64,000 nt of DNA, from the NCBI RefSeq assembly GCF_027943255.1, contig NC_072893.1, positions 37,036,001 through 37,100,000 of the forward strand, written 5' to 3'. Positions 30,790-41,700 of this stretch are shown in pieces. The first letter of the stretch is position 1. The number at the start of each line of letters is the position of its first letter. The notes beneath the pieces were generated by a model. The model saw only the letters and a program-made list of their open reading frames with translations, did not search any database and was not told the DNA's origin. This DNA is from Anastrepha obliqua. Taxonomy: Eukaryota > Arthropoda > Insecta > Diptera > Tephritidae. The position numbers were made by a program, and so were the translations under genes.

Positions 30790-32195
30790 ATTTTCAATTG
30801 CACGCAAAACATCCAATTTTTCCAACACCTTGTTGCGGCCATCAACTGCCTTTGCAGAAGTGAGTGAAGTCGGCTGAAAAAAGGGTGAAAATTTTTCAGG
30901 TTAAATACCGACAAACAAATAGTGCAGAAATGCAAAAACTAAGCAAAAGCCGCACAAGAGAAAACCTAACAATGAAATAAACTGTCACAAAAGCTAACCA
31001 ACTGAGTGGACGTGAAGCATATTGAACAAAAAAAAACAAAATAAAGCAAAAAAAAAATACATAGTGAAAAGTAATAAAAGCGAGCAGCAACATTAGTAAT
31101 TTCATTTTATTTCTTTTTCTAATTGACCGCAAAACTAATAGAATAAAGAAGGCAGAAAAAAAAATGCTTACCAATGAAGAAATCAAGTGAACTTACTACG
31201 AGTAGCACAGGATCTATTAAAAGCAAACGACTGCAGAAACAAAATAAAATAAAAAAAATATTACAACACAAAACAAACACACACCTAATTGTTGTTGTTT
31301 GGCTTACTGTGCACCTAAAGAATTGACCCAATGCATTACCACAGCCAGCGTAAAAGGTTAAAAGGCCAGCAAAACGGTGCAACCACGGCAACAACAACAA
31401 CAGCAGCAGCAACTACTCCATCAACCACTACTTTAACAACTGTTGCTGCCACCACCAACGATGCAACTAATCTAAATTTCTCACTGCTGACAGTTGGCTT
31501 CTTGTTGACTATTGAAGTCTTTACCTGCTGTTTGCTCTTCTTCAATTATCTGCACAAGCTACAAACAACAACAACAACAACAATAGCAAAGTGAAGCTTT
31601 ATTGTAAAGTGATGACAACTACAAAGTGAATTGGTGGCGGCGGCCGCTTGTGTGATGGCGGAATGTGCCGCGGGTCGAAGGTGATTGAGACCAGTCGCCA
31701 TTGAGAACTTAAACTTTATACGAGTATATGTGTGTGCGTGTGATAAAAATGTGATGCAGCTTTTGAAGAGAAGGTGAAAGAGCTAAACTTATTTGCACAT
31801 TTTTCAATATGGTTTCTTGCTAAGTGAATTTGGCTTAGTTTTTCGATGCGTGAAATGTTAAGAAAATGCTTTAAGAAAAAGAAAAAAATCATTTAGTCAA
31901 GCAGGAGCTACTAGATAGCGTTTGAGCGTTCTTACGAATGAGGTATGTTTGTGCTGAATTCGAAAATCAAAGACATTTTGCATGAAGCATGCGACTGGCG
32001 CTATGAATTTAATACTGTTTGCGGTCAAATGCAAGACATTTTTGTTTGCATGAATGCAAGTTAAGTTAATTTTGCAAACATATGCAGCAACATTTCATAC
32101 TTCTAAAACAAATTTTGTATTAAATAATAACAGTAATAAAAAAATAATAATCATAATGATATGTATGTATATAAAGACACTCGGCGCGTACACTC
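30790..32195. other. Spacer with CAA/CAG-rich sequence
   Basis: There is no supported gene. An 87-codon frame at 31331-31594 starts with a poly-Thr/Ala stretch encoded by ACA/GCA repeats, followed by a hydrophobic segment of about 20 residues (NFSLLTVGFLLTIEVFTCCL). It could be chance or part of a fly 5' untranslated exon. CAA/CAG repeats of this kind are common in fly regulatory and leader sequence upstream of genes such as the one at 35738. Confidence 0.35.
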
Positions 32196-32199
32196 TTCC

Positions 32200-32485
32200 T
32201 GTGTGTTTGTCCGAGCTTCTCCTCCTATTTGTGCGTCTTTATGTTGTTCCACAAATGGAGGGACCTACAGTTTCAAGCCGATTCCGAACGGCAGATATTT
32301 TTTATGAGGAGCTTCTTCATGGCACAAATACACTCGGAGGTTGACCCTTCCCTGCCGAGGGGTGACCGCTATTAGAAACAACTTGTTCTTTATTTTGGTG
32401 TTTCACCGAGACTCGAAGCTACGTTTTCTCTGAATTCCAAATGGTAGTCACGCCCCCACCCATACGGCTACGACAGCCGCTTTAC
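32200..32485 (-). mobile_element. SINE family 1, antisense, full copy
   Basis: From left to right it shows the inverted body landmarks (GAGCTTCTCCTCCTATTTGT, CACAAATGGAGGGACCTACA, TTCATGGCACAAATACACTC, CGCTATTAGAAACAAC). At the right is the inverted tRNA-like head (B-box region GAGACTCGAAGC at about 32409, A-box region CATACGGCTACGAC at 32461). Its layout matches the sense copy at 2258. Confidence 0.85.
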
Positions 32486-32593
32486 AATATTTTGAGATAG
32501 TCCGGTAGCCAAGGGTCATATTGACTTCATCATTTCATGCCGACTGATTTTAATACTGAAGGCAGACGCCATCCAATGGATGACGAAACCAAC

Positions 32594-32826
32594 CGTCAGC
32601 TGGTCCAGTAGCAGTGGGTACGTGCGTGGGATGTTGCGAAACGTGTCGAAAAAAAATTTTTAGCAACTCATTTAATACCGGCTGAAATTTTGTTTTGTGT
32701 ATTGTTGACATTTAGTAGAATAAAAAAAAATAGTCAGCTGCGCCGTAGAGGGGGGAAAATACGTCACGTTTCCACACGTTTCGTACCCTCCCACAATCAC
32801 ACCCACCGCGGGTGCGCCAGCTGACG
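32594..32826. repeat. Inverted repeat of ~55-bp arms (MITE-like), 233 bp
   Basis: The left arm from 32594 (CGTCAGCTGG ... GTGGGTACG ... CGAAACGTGTCG) pairs imperfectly with the right arm ending at 32826 (CCACACGTTTCGTACCCTCC ... CCAGCTGACG). The middle is AT-rich. No coding sequence is present. This may be a foldback MITE of unknown superfamily; a target duplication was not resolved. Confidence 0.65.
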
Positions 32827-32944
32827 TTCACTTTCGTTATTCATGAAAGCTAAGTCACAAGTATAGTCAAGAATTTAACGGTATAAAAACATAGTCCAAG
32901 ATCGACCCCTGGCTCCCGGACTAAGATTGTTGAGATTTACAAAT

Positions 32945-33460
32945 GTTTGAGACGGTTATTTAGACAAGGTTGGTTTTTGCTGTGTTTAGGCTCATAAGCG
33001 CGAATCAACTTAGCTGTATTAGTGGAAGGTCTACGGTTTGGAGCCTTGCAATTTTTTCTGCAAACTGTATTGATAGCTTTAGGTCTGGATATCAAGTAAA
33101 AGCCAACTACACTGACTTTTTCATCGCTTTTGATAGAGTCTCTCATAAAGTTTTGGATTCCATTCCATCTTCCTAACTTGGATAGCATCATATTTATCTG
33201 ATAGAAGCTACTCAGTTGCACTGGAAAACAAAACTTCCTAGGTAAATTTTTCCAGGTATCGTTTGGTGTGCCTCAAGGTAGTATTATCCACCCACTTCTC
33301 TTTATAACCTTTATTTGTTAAATAAGTTCATGTTTTCACTTTTCGAAATTTCTCTATTCATATTCACTATTCATATGGATTATATAATTCCGAATGCTTA
33401 CGCTATGTTAGCCTTTGTCCGGCGTAATTGTACAAAAAGTTGCGTATGGCATTTGTTAGG
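32945..33460 (+). mobile_element. Non-LTR reverse transcriptase fragment
   Basis: The plus strand reads RSTVWSLAIFSANCIDSFRS, YTDFFIAFDRVSHKVL (the YxDFxKAFDxVxH motif), then FQVSFGVPQGSIIHPLLFIT in another frame at 33245-33310, and after a deletion AYAMLAFVRRNCTKS near 33400. The polymerase order is kept but large parts are missing, so this is a decayed Jockey/I-type copy. Confidence 0.72.
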
Positions 33461-33464
33461 GCCC

Positions 33465-34135
33465 CTTTAACTAGTCATAAGTCATATACAAACTCATAGA
33501 TACTTATACTTATGAAGATAAAAGATCTCAATTTGAAGATTCGACCACTGGTATCTACAGAGTAGGTAATTACATACCTTCTTGAATTCAAAAAATTTGC
33601 CAATGACATTTGTATACACACTGAGCATACAAGATCGAGAATCGCCGCTGATCTTCGCGACGGAAGCGCATGTGTTAGAGTCAGCGCTTTCCATAAGTGA
33701 TCGCAAGATTAGCGGCAAGACCGACTTAACGTCTTACGAGTTAAATCCAGGATAAGAAAAATAACACAACGCGAATAGCAGTTGGATCAGCAGTGAAGCT
33801 TTACGCAGCTGCGATATCTAGATAACCAAACCTCATATCACCGAACTGCTTTTTGGAAGGAACCGAATATTCCAAAAGCCTCAAAAAGCAAAGCAATTTA
33901 AAGCTGAAGTCTAGAGAGTGTGCAGTGCGTAAGAAAAAGTTCAACTACCTGAGCTTGAGCTGCTAAAAAACCCAAAGAATATTTTTTTTAGAAAATTACT
34001 GACGACTAAAAAAATTTCCACAAGAACATTAGAGAATACAAATCCAGATTCTAGCAACATTTCCTAAGATTATGGGTATTAATTCACACAATTACAACAA
34101 TAGTAACAATATTAAAATGAATTATGTTTTCTATT
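33465..34135. other. Spacer, nothing recognised
   Basis: There are no inverted ends and no recognisable protein. Part may be further decay of the preceding LINE. Confidence 0.35.
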
Positions 34136-34139
34136 TTAA

Positions 34140-34864
34140 GGGGACAGATACCTGTAAACGGCCATATTTTCCCTGATTTTCATAAAAATTATTTAAAATG
34201 GAGAAGCCAATATATTTTTTTCAAAATTGGCGTACAGTTTATTTATGCATTAAAATAATATACAGTTTTTTTTTTTAATCATTTAAAATTTCGGATGTAC
34301 ACTCAATTCTTCCAGAAAGGTCGCAGCGGGGCTTCTCAATCGGCGGGCAGTGTAGCATCGGCGTCAGTGACCTGAATACAAAAAACCAAAAAATTTTTTT
34401 GTTTATTAATGTCATAATTTCTATATGAATTAAATTAATAAATGGAAAAAAAATTCGCGGAATAAAATGCTTCAAAAAACAAAAATTGATTTTGGGGCGA
34501 ATTTTCCTACTATTTTTGCTTCGAAAAAATTATTTTTTCGAAAAAATTTTGAAAACTTGAAACACATAGAAAGTAATATCATAAAAAAGATGTGTGTTTC
34601 AGGGAGATCGATCAATAACTTTTCGACTTATCGTGGACGCCAATTCGAAAATATAGTTTTGAGAAAAACGCGTATAAAGTTTAAATACATGAAAATTCCT
34701 CTCCCAGCGCTCGAACGCAAAGAATAGAGTCGTCACGGTTGATTATCTATAATATAAGAAATACTTAAATTTACGTTCTAAAATTTTTTTGACATATTAA
34801 CATTTTATGAAAATAACAAAAAAAACATTTTTTTTCGAAATTTTAGAGGTATCTGTTGTCCCCT
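34140..34864. mobile_element. TTAA-flanked ~725-bp MITE (core family)
   Basis: TTAA at 34136-34139 on the left and TGAA on the right (probably a decayed TTAA) flank inverted ends GGGGACAGATACCT and, reverse complemented, GGGGACAACAGATACCT. The family core TTTTGAGAAAAACGCGTATA is at about 34655-34675. It has no coding capacity. Confidence 0.68.
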
Positions 34865-34869
34865 GAATA

Positions 34870-35737
34870 CTTTTGAGAAATATCACACGCTTCACAGTTA
34901 CTAATGATTTGTTCTTTGTTCTAAATTGGATTTAAAACATATACATTTTTTTTTGTAATTTTAATTGCCTAAAGTTACCTAAATATAATCTAGGAGCAAA
35001 TATCATGAATCATATGAAATAAATAAATTCTGGTATAAAATCTATTGCCCACAAAATTAAATGCGCTCCAAACGCAGAATTTCCATCAAATAAAGTCTAC
35101 GCAAATGGTTAATACAATTCGCACTTTTCTTAAAAATTTTTAATACAGAATTCTGCTCTGCAGGATTTTAAACATCATAATTTCGAGTACAGAATTTTGT
35201 ATCATACAAATTTTGTACTCAACCCACTTTTTTCGCGCCCAACTGTACATTTGGTTGTTACTTCTTGTAGGGGTAATTATTAGATAAGAAATCATGAGTA
35301 CTGAGTGTAAGAAGAAGGCAATTTTTTACTGCGTTCTGCGAAAGACCTTTACTTCAATGAGATTCTGCTAGTTACATCAATAACAAATGAATTAGAACGT
35401 AACATTTGAATTATCAGTTTTTATCAGTTTCTAAATTCAACTTTTAATTAATTACTTAAGTACTTACTTGTGAGCACATAAGCACGCATGATTCAATTCA
35501 AATTTCAATTTTCTGCACATCGTTGACTTTAGTAGCAAAACAAAACAAAAAAATAACAATAAATAGTAGAAATGTAACAAAAACAACATTATATCTATGT
35601 ATTTTTTACGAACCTCAATTTCAAAGGTTAATGAGCGCAGCCCTCGAAGTAACACAAGCGTCGCAGCCAAAGTGGACATTTTAATCTGCGTATTAATGCG
35701 CATTAGTGGCAGCGGTTAGTAGTTGGAAGTAAGGAAA
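34870..35737 (+). other. Upstream region and leader of the Nostrin gene
   Basis: AT-rich DNA precedes the start codon at 35738. An in-frame TAG at 35720-35722 lies just upstream, so the coding frame cannot extend further in this exon. The context GGAAAATGA is acceptable for a fly start codon. No convincing core promoter was identified, and earlier noncoding exons are possible. Confidence 0.4.
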
Positions 35738-38700
35738 ATGAATCGTTTACGCACGCAAAAATTCAAACTAAACACAGAGGCTAGTAATAACAACAACAAC
35801 AATGAAAATAGCAACAGCACCGTACCTACCAGTGGCCTACTCAACAAGTTGACAAAGCGTTACTCCACGCTCAGTCATCGCATTACGCGTCGCCATAATG
35901 CTGGCCGCAAAGGCAGTTCGCCACAGAAAGTCGCCTCAGGCAGTTACGATATGAACGGTGCGCATTCCGATGATCATCGTTTGGAAATTGGTGCACCAGT
36001 TTTGATATCGACCACAACATTGGACGCCGATCGTTTCGATGTGAGTGAGGAGCGCCTGCGCCAGATTGGCGGTGGTGTGGCTGCCCCCAGTACTATGGTG
36101 CGCACCATCAATATACACTCCTCCTCACCGTATATGCCGTCATCAGGCAGTGAGACGGAAGTATATGCAGATGCGCTAAGTACGCCGCCTGTAACCGACG
36201 AGCCAGCTGAGCCGGCTGGTGAAGAGGAGGAAGAAGAATATGAACTGGCTTTGAGTACACCAAAGCGACCGCCAGATGAGGTGGTACCGGCTAGTTTGGT
36301 CTCGCGTCCGTATCTGCAAGTGCCAATATTTCCCGTACCAGAAAGTAAGCGTCATCAAGATGAGTCATCCACTTCGACAGAATCACCTACGAACAGTGAG
36401 ACTCAGCGTGGTATTGATGTGTTGGTGTTATCACCACCCAAGCCGAGAATACCGTCGCCACCACCTAAACTGCGTCGACGTCAGCACTCAAAATCAGCGC
36501 AGAATTTGCATCGTGCTGAACTGCAGATTTTTCTGGAGAAGACACCTTCGATGACTTGTGATTTGAATTTGACTGCTCCTGATCTCGAAAACTGTCGCGA
36601 TTTACCGCGTTTACCAGAACTTTTTGGTGTCAGCAAGTGCAGTCTTGCACCCTCCGACTACGAGGATAATAACGATGCTGATAAGGAAAACTCATCGCCT
36701 TCGGTAGAGCTATCGCCACTACAATGCCAAAGTGATCCGAACACGCCAATGTGTGCTGAGCAAAAGGTGTCGGGCTATCTGTCACAGCAGCATCATTTCA
36801 AAAGTGTGGACTCTCTGAACATGCGGCGCACGAATGGAAAGCGACGCGGCGTTATTTTCTCCAGCAACACTTCGATCAATGAAAATGGTTCGAAGAATAG
36901 TCTGACCAGTCATGCCAGCACTATTGAAGAGTTCGATTTGAAGTCCGTTAGCTGTCAAAGTCTGAATACGCAAACTTTATTTGTGTCCATTGCTGAACTT
37001 AACGAGATTACGCGTCAGATCAACGAATCGGAGGAATTCAACCAGGAAATCGACTTAGAATACTGCCAACATCGCGACAATCTGAAGCCCAGCGAGCGTC
37101 GAATTACGCTTCTGAAGAATAAGAATTCGCGGCTGATCAGTTTTAACAACAATAAAGAGAAGCTGAGGAAAGGCTGGCATGGCGTGAAAAACTGGTTAGG
37201 CGAAGAGAGTACGAAGTTGAAGGAAGTGGTGCAGAAGCAGGCGACCTTACAACGCGTCGCCACTTCGAAGATGAGCCTCAACAATTCCGAGTGTCGGCAG
37301 TCACCTTCGGTGCATAGCAGCGCGTTATTGCGCAGTGGTGGCGGCACTAGTCGAGTGAGTGTACCTGTGTTGCGTGACAGCGACACGAGCGCCTGCAGTA
37401 ACAGCTTGATACAGTCACCTAGCGGCGCGGCTGGAACAATAATATCTAGTCCAACGTCTGCTTTTGGTGTGAGTACAGATCATTTGGTGGATGGAAGTTG
37501 TGTTGGTGGTGGTGGAGGTGAAACGGAGCAAGAAAATGATCTAGAGTCTTCAGTTACCCAACGGCCGGCTGATGAGACATCAACGGCTACGAAATGTGCC
37601 AAACTATTAGAGGTAAGTGGAGAACTGGGGACAGCGATTAGCGAAGTGTCTTGTGTTGTGCAGCTGCTACATTTTAGGAAATAGTAAAGAAGCTATCAAT
37701 CTAAGGCGGCGGTCATATCGCTAGTCGACTACATTCATTTAAAATTATGGCATTTTTAAGTATATTTAAATTTATATTCGTGTTGTGGTTTCCAAGCAAG
37801 TTTATGCATTGTCTTACAAGCAGAAATATTAAAAATATTTGTTGTTTACACTTTCAGGGCCAAAATGGTTTCGAAGAACTGCGACGTTACGTGAAGCAAG
37901 GTGGCGACTTCGGAAAAGAGCTTATAATGATATTACAAGAAAGGTAGCTTATTTTATTTGCTATTCCTAGATTCTTTAAAATCTTTATTTTAATTGACTG
38001 CCCTTTCACAGAGTTGAGTGTGAAACTTTATACTCAAAATCTCTCTCGAAAATGGCCAACAAATTGAACAAAGCTTGCCGTGAATTGCCCGGCAGCATCG
38101 CCGATGCTTGGCGTGGTGTGGCTACCGAAATGGAGAATCGCAGCGACATCCATCGCCAATTATCAGCATCACTCACAGATGAAATTGTAAAACCACTCAA
38201 AAATATTATCGAAGCACATCACAAAACCAGAAAGTCGGTGAGTATCAGTTATAGAAAATTGCTCCCAAATACTTCATTAATAACTTTTCCGTCTCTTTAC
38301 CCAAATAGGTTGAGAGCAATGTCGACAAGGCGGCTCGCACGCTAGCCGAATGGCGTGTCAGCGAGGCCAAGGCCAAGAAGTCTTCACACACAGCAGCACG
38401 CGAGAATGAAAAGCTGCAAGATGCTCTGTTGGATGTACGAATACAGAAATCTCCGTCCATTGCATTGCTACATCAGGGTCCCAATAAACTTGCTGCCGAA
38501 AAAGAGATCAGATCAGCCGAAAAGGATTGTGCCAAATTGGATAGCAAACGCAAGAAAGCCGAGGAGGCCGTAAAGCGTGCCGATGTCGAATACTATACGC
38601 TCTGTATACGCGCCGAACGCGCTCGTGTCGATTGGGAAATGGCCGTGTTGCGTGGCTCCTCGCTGCTGCAGAATATCGAGAATCAGCGTTTGGTTAATAT

Positions 38701-41700
38701 GAAAAACTTTATAGCGAACTATTCAGGTCTAACATCCAATATGAATCCGATTTTGGACGGTTTAATGCAACGGCTGCAGCCGCAAGTAGATGCTTGTAAT
38801 GTGTCGAAAGATATGCAAGTGGTAAAGAATATACGCCGCAATTCCGAGGGCCCCAGCGAACAATTATTGCCTGATTTCTATTGTGAACACACCACTTTGG
38901 CCATGAATCGGGAGAGACGCAAGCATGCGCTCATCAAGTTGCTGCAACTGGTCAAGGCCGACTTGGAGCGTGAAAGGCGCTCAAGAAACGGATTGAAGGG
39001 ACTTTCGAAATCGCTGAACAATCAGGACAATCAGAATATCACCGACAAGTTGTATCATGTGAGTGACATCAAAATATCGCATTTTTACTGACTCGTTCTT
39101 TTGTTGCGGATATTGTAAAGAGGTAAAGTGGCTTAATCTGGGCAAAAGTGTTCTGGTTGGTCTTGAGAAATTTATTTGTTTTTCCGACTTACACATTGCT
39201 TAATATTCGGAAGTCCTGTTTTCGATCTCCTCTCCCGTCTTGAAAGATCAATTGATGAGAAAGGTCTGCGAATGAGAGATAATGGAAGTACTCGGAGTAC
39301 TTTTGTGCAATAAAAAACCGACATAGAGGTGTTTTTTTTACAAGGAGGAAGCATCGAAAGCCTAACCCCGTCAGTGTGGGGCTTTAACCCGAACTAAACC
39401 TCCTAACATCAAAGTACCGATCGCCCCGGTACAACCGTTAAGTATTCGCCGGGAGGCGGTGTGAGCACTAAGCTCAACGTCCGTTATTGTCCTGATGAGG
39501 ACATAGAGGTGAAATCCGGAGTCCGAAAATTAAAAAAAAAGAATGTGAATTTACGCTTACCAAAGTTTTCCAGGGATGTAGATTAGATTAGATTACATTT
39601 TTTGGAGGTTGGACAAGTCCAAGTACTCAATAAGGAAGACCATTGTACTACACCCGGATAGGTTACAGTGGAAGGAATAGAGAGACAGGATAGACACAGT
39701 ATGGGTGGTAAGATGGAAAAATTGGTTTGAGGTCATTCTTCTGCGAATCTTTTGGATTCATTAATCATCTTAAGAGGAAGAGTATAAACCTCATCCATAC
39801 TCATTTCATCTCACCCCATCAGCCGAAACTTGATTCTAGAAAACGCTGGTCAGCCATAGAGAAAATGCTTTACAGTGTCCTCGTTTTCCAGGCAGGTCAA
39901 TGATTCCTATGGTAGCTATATGTTGACCACAAGTACTCTCAGGTCCTTCTTAAAAAGGTTTAAGAGAAAGGGTGATAATTTTCCAAGGATCTAACGCCAT
40001 TAAGGGTGAAATGAAGTATTATGGTAACATTGCCCAGTACTTCATACATTGCCTAACCTATAAAGTAACTTCAGCTTCCAGTAAATTATCATCTTCCACG
40101 GGTCCCAAACTAAGAATATTTTGATGCTAGTTTGTTATGGCCTCAATACGATATAAACAGCACGCTTAAGGTGATAGGAATCCCCCGCCTTTCAATTTCC
40201 AAACTCATTGCGGTGTTCACTGGTCACTGGGTAATGGGTACTTATGCGGAGAAGCTTGGAATTCCGTACAACCTCTACTGCAGAAGCTGTGGGGAGCCTG
40301 CAGAGAAACAGATTGTTGAACACTTTCTCTGCAAATGTCCGGCTCTGGCGGCTAGGCGCTTGAGATTCCTTAGCGTGCCCTTTGGGGCAGCCTAGTTCCC
40401 TTTTCTCTCCTCCACTACATCAACAGCACTGGATGGCTGTAGACGGTTTTCTCTTCCTTAAATTTTTTCGCAGGTAGTGGTCCACATTATGGTATCAAAA
40501 CGGCACGTAAGTGCTACTTGTAGAGTATCTGGGGCACTCTTGCCATCTAACCTACCTACCTACATTATTATGCTTCAAATGGTAAGCCAAAAAATTTTTT
40601 ACTGTCATTTTAAGGTTTGTGAGAGCCCTTTTATCTCGCAATCAAATCGAACTTATTCCAGAGATGCACAAATTCTAGAGGTCTTTGTCGTGTATTTTTT
40701 GTCTACGTTTATCGTATTTTTTTTAGAGATTTATTTTCCTAATTCGCATCAGTGCTCGCAGTGGCAGTCAATTTGATAAGTGACAAGTGGCTGGCGCTCA
40801 GAATGTTTTGCGCCCTTCCTCGACTTGAGTAGATAAAATCAAGAAGCTGTTAAAAAATCTCAAAGAAGATGCCGTTACATCCATAAAACTCATTGCTTTG
40901 TGTGCACTATTGGGTCATGAAGTCATTAGCTCATATCTTTCCGACTTGTCCACAGCTGCTAGCTGCTACATTGGCGCTTGCACCGTTTTTGGTCGTTTGA
41001 CTGAAATCCTCCTCCTATTTGTGGTGTGCGTTTTGATGTTGTTCCACAAATGGAGGAACCTACAGTTTGTCCGAATGGTAGATGGCTTTTTTATGTGGAT
41101 CATTTTCATGCCAGAAGCTTGGCATTGCCTGCCGAGAAGCGATCGCCGTTGCCGCCTAGGTTTCAAACCCGGGCACTAGCTTATAGTCACGCATCAACCC
41201 ATTCTGCTAGCTCGGTTATAGTCTCATACATACCTCGAAGCTGAGATAAGAATCTGGCTCGTCTGCGAAGCTTAGTGGATTCAAAGTAATTCGCGTAGTT
41301 TTCGGGTCTTTAAATTTCCGTGCATGTCCAAAATTTTGCAAATATGCCACCCATCCATTGGTTAATATTCCAACATTTTTCTAGATAAGTGATTGTATTT
41401 TAAGATTATACTGTTGTGTTCTTTATGAAGTCGAACAAAATTTGTTCTTTATGGGAATTTTCCTAGAGGAGGCTATATTTTCCCTGCAATCCCCGCAGTA
41501 CACAAAACGCTGTCTTTTTGATCTTCTATTTTTGTTGACAAACCTACTGGCCCAGGTTGTTTTCCCATCAGCACTTATAAGGTCGGGTTGTTCCGTTATT
41601 GTAGAACCGACTGTCGTGAAGTAAAGGGCGGCTGTGCCTTGCCGCGACTTTATTGGCTCGCTATATCTTGACATCCTAGGCCGGAAAAAAACTTAACTGA

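Noticed and set aside
31331..31594. Small membrane protein with a poly-Thr N-terminus
   Set aside because: Repeat-encoded start and one hydrophobic stretch are not enough; kept only as a note in the spacer entry.
35723..35737. Earlier start for the Nostrin protein
   Set aside because: The codon at 35723 is TTG, preceded directly by TAG; the first ATG is at 35738.
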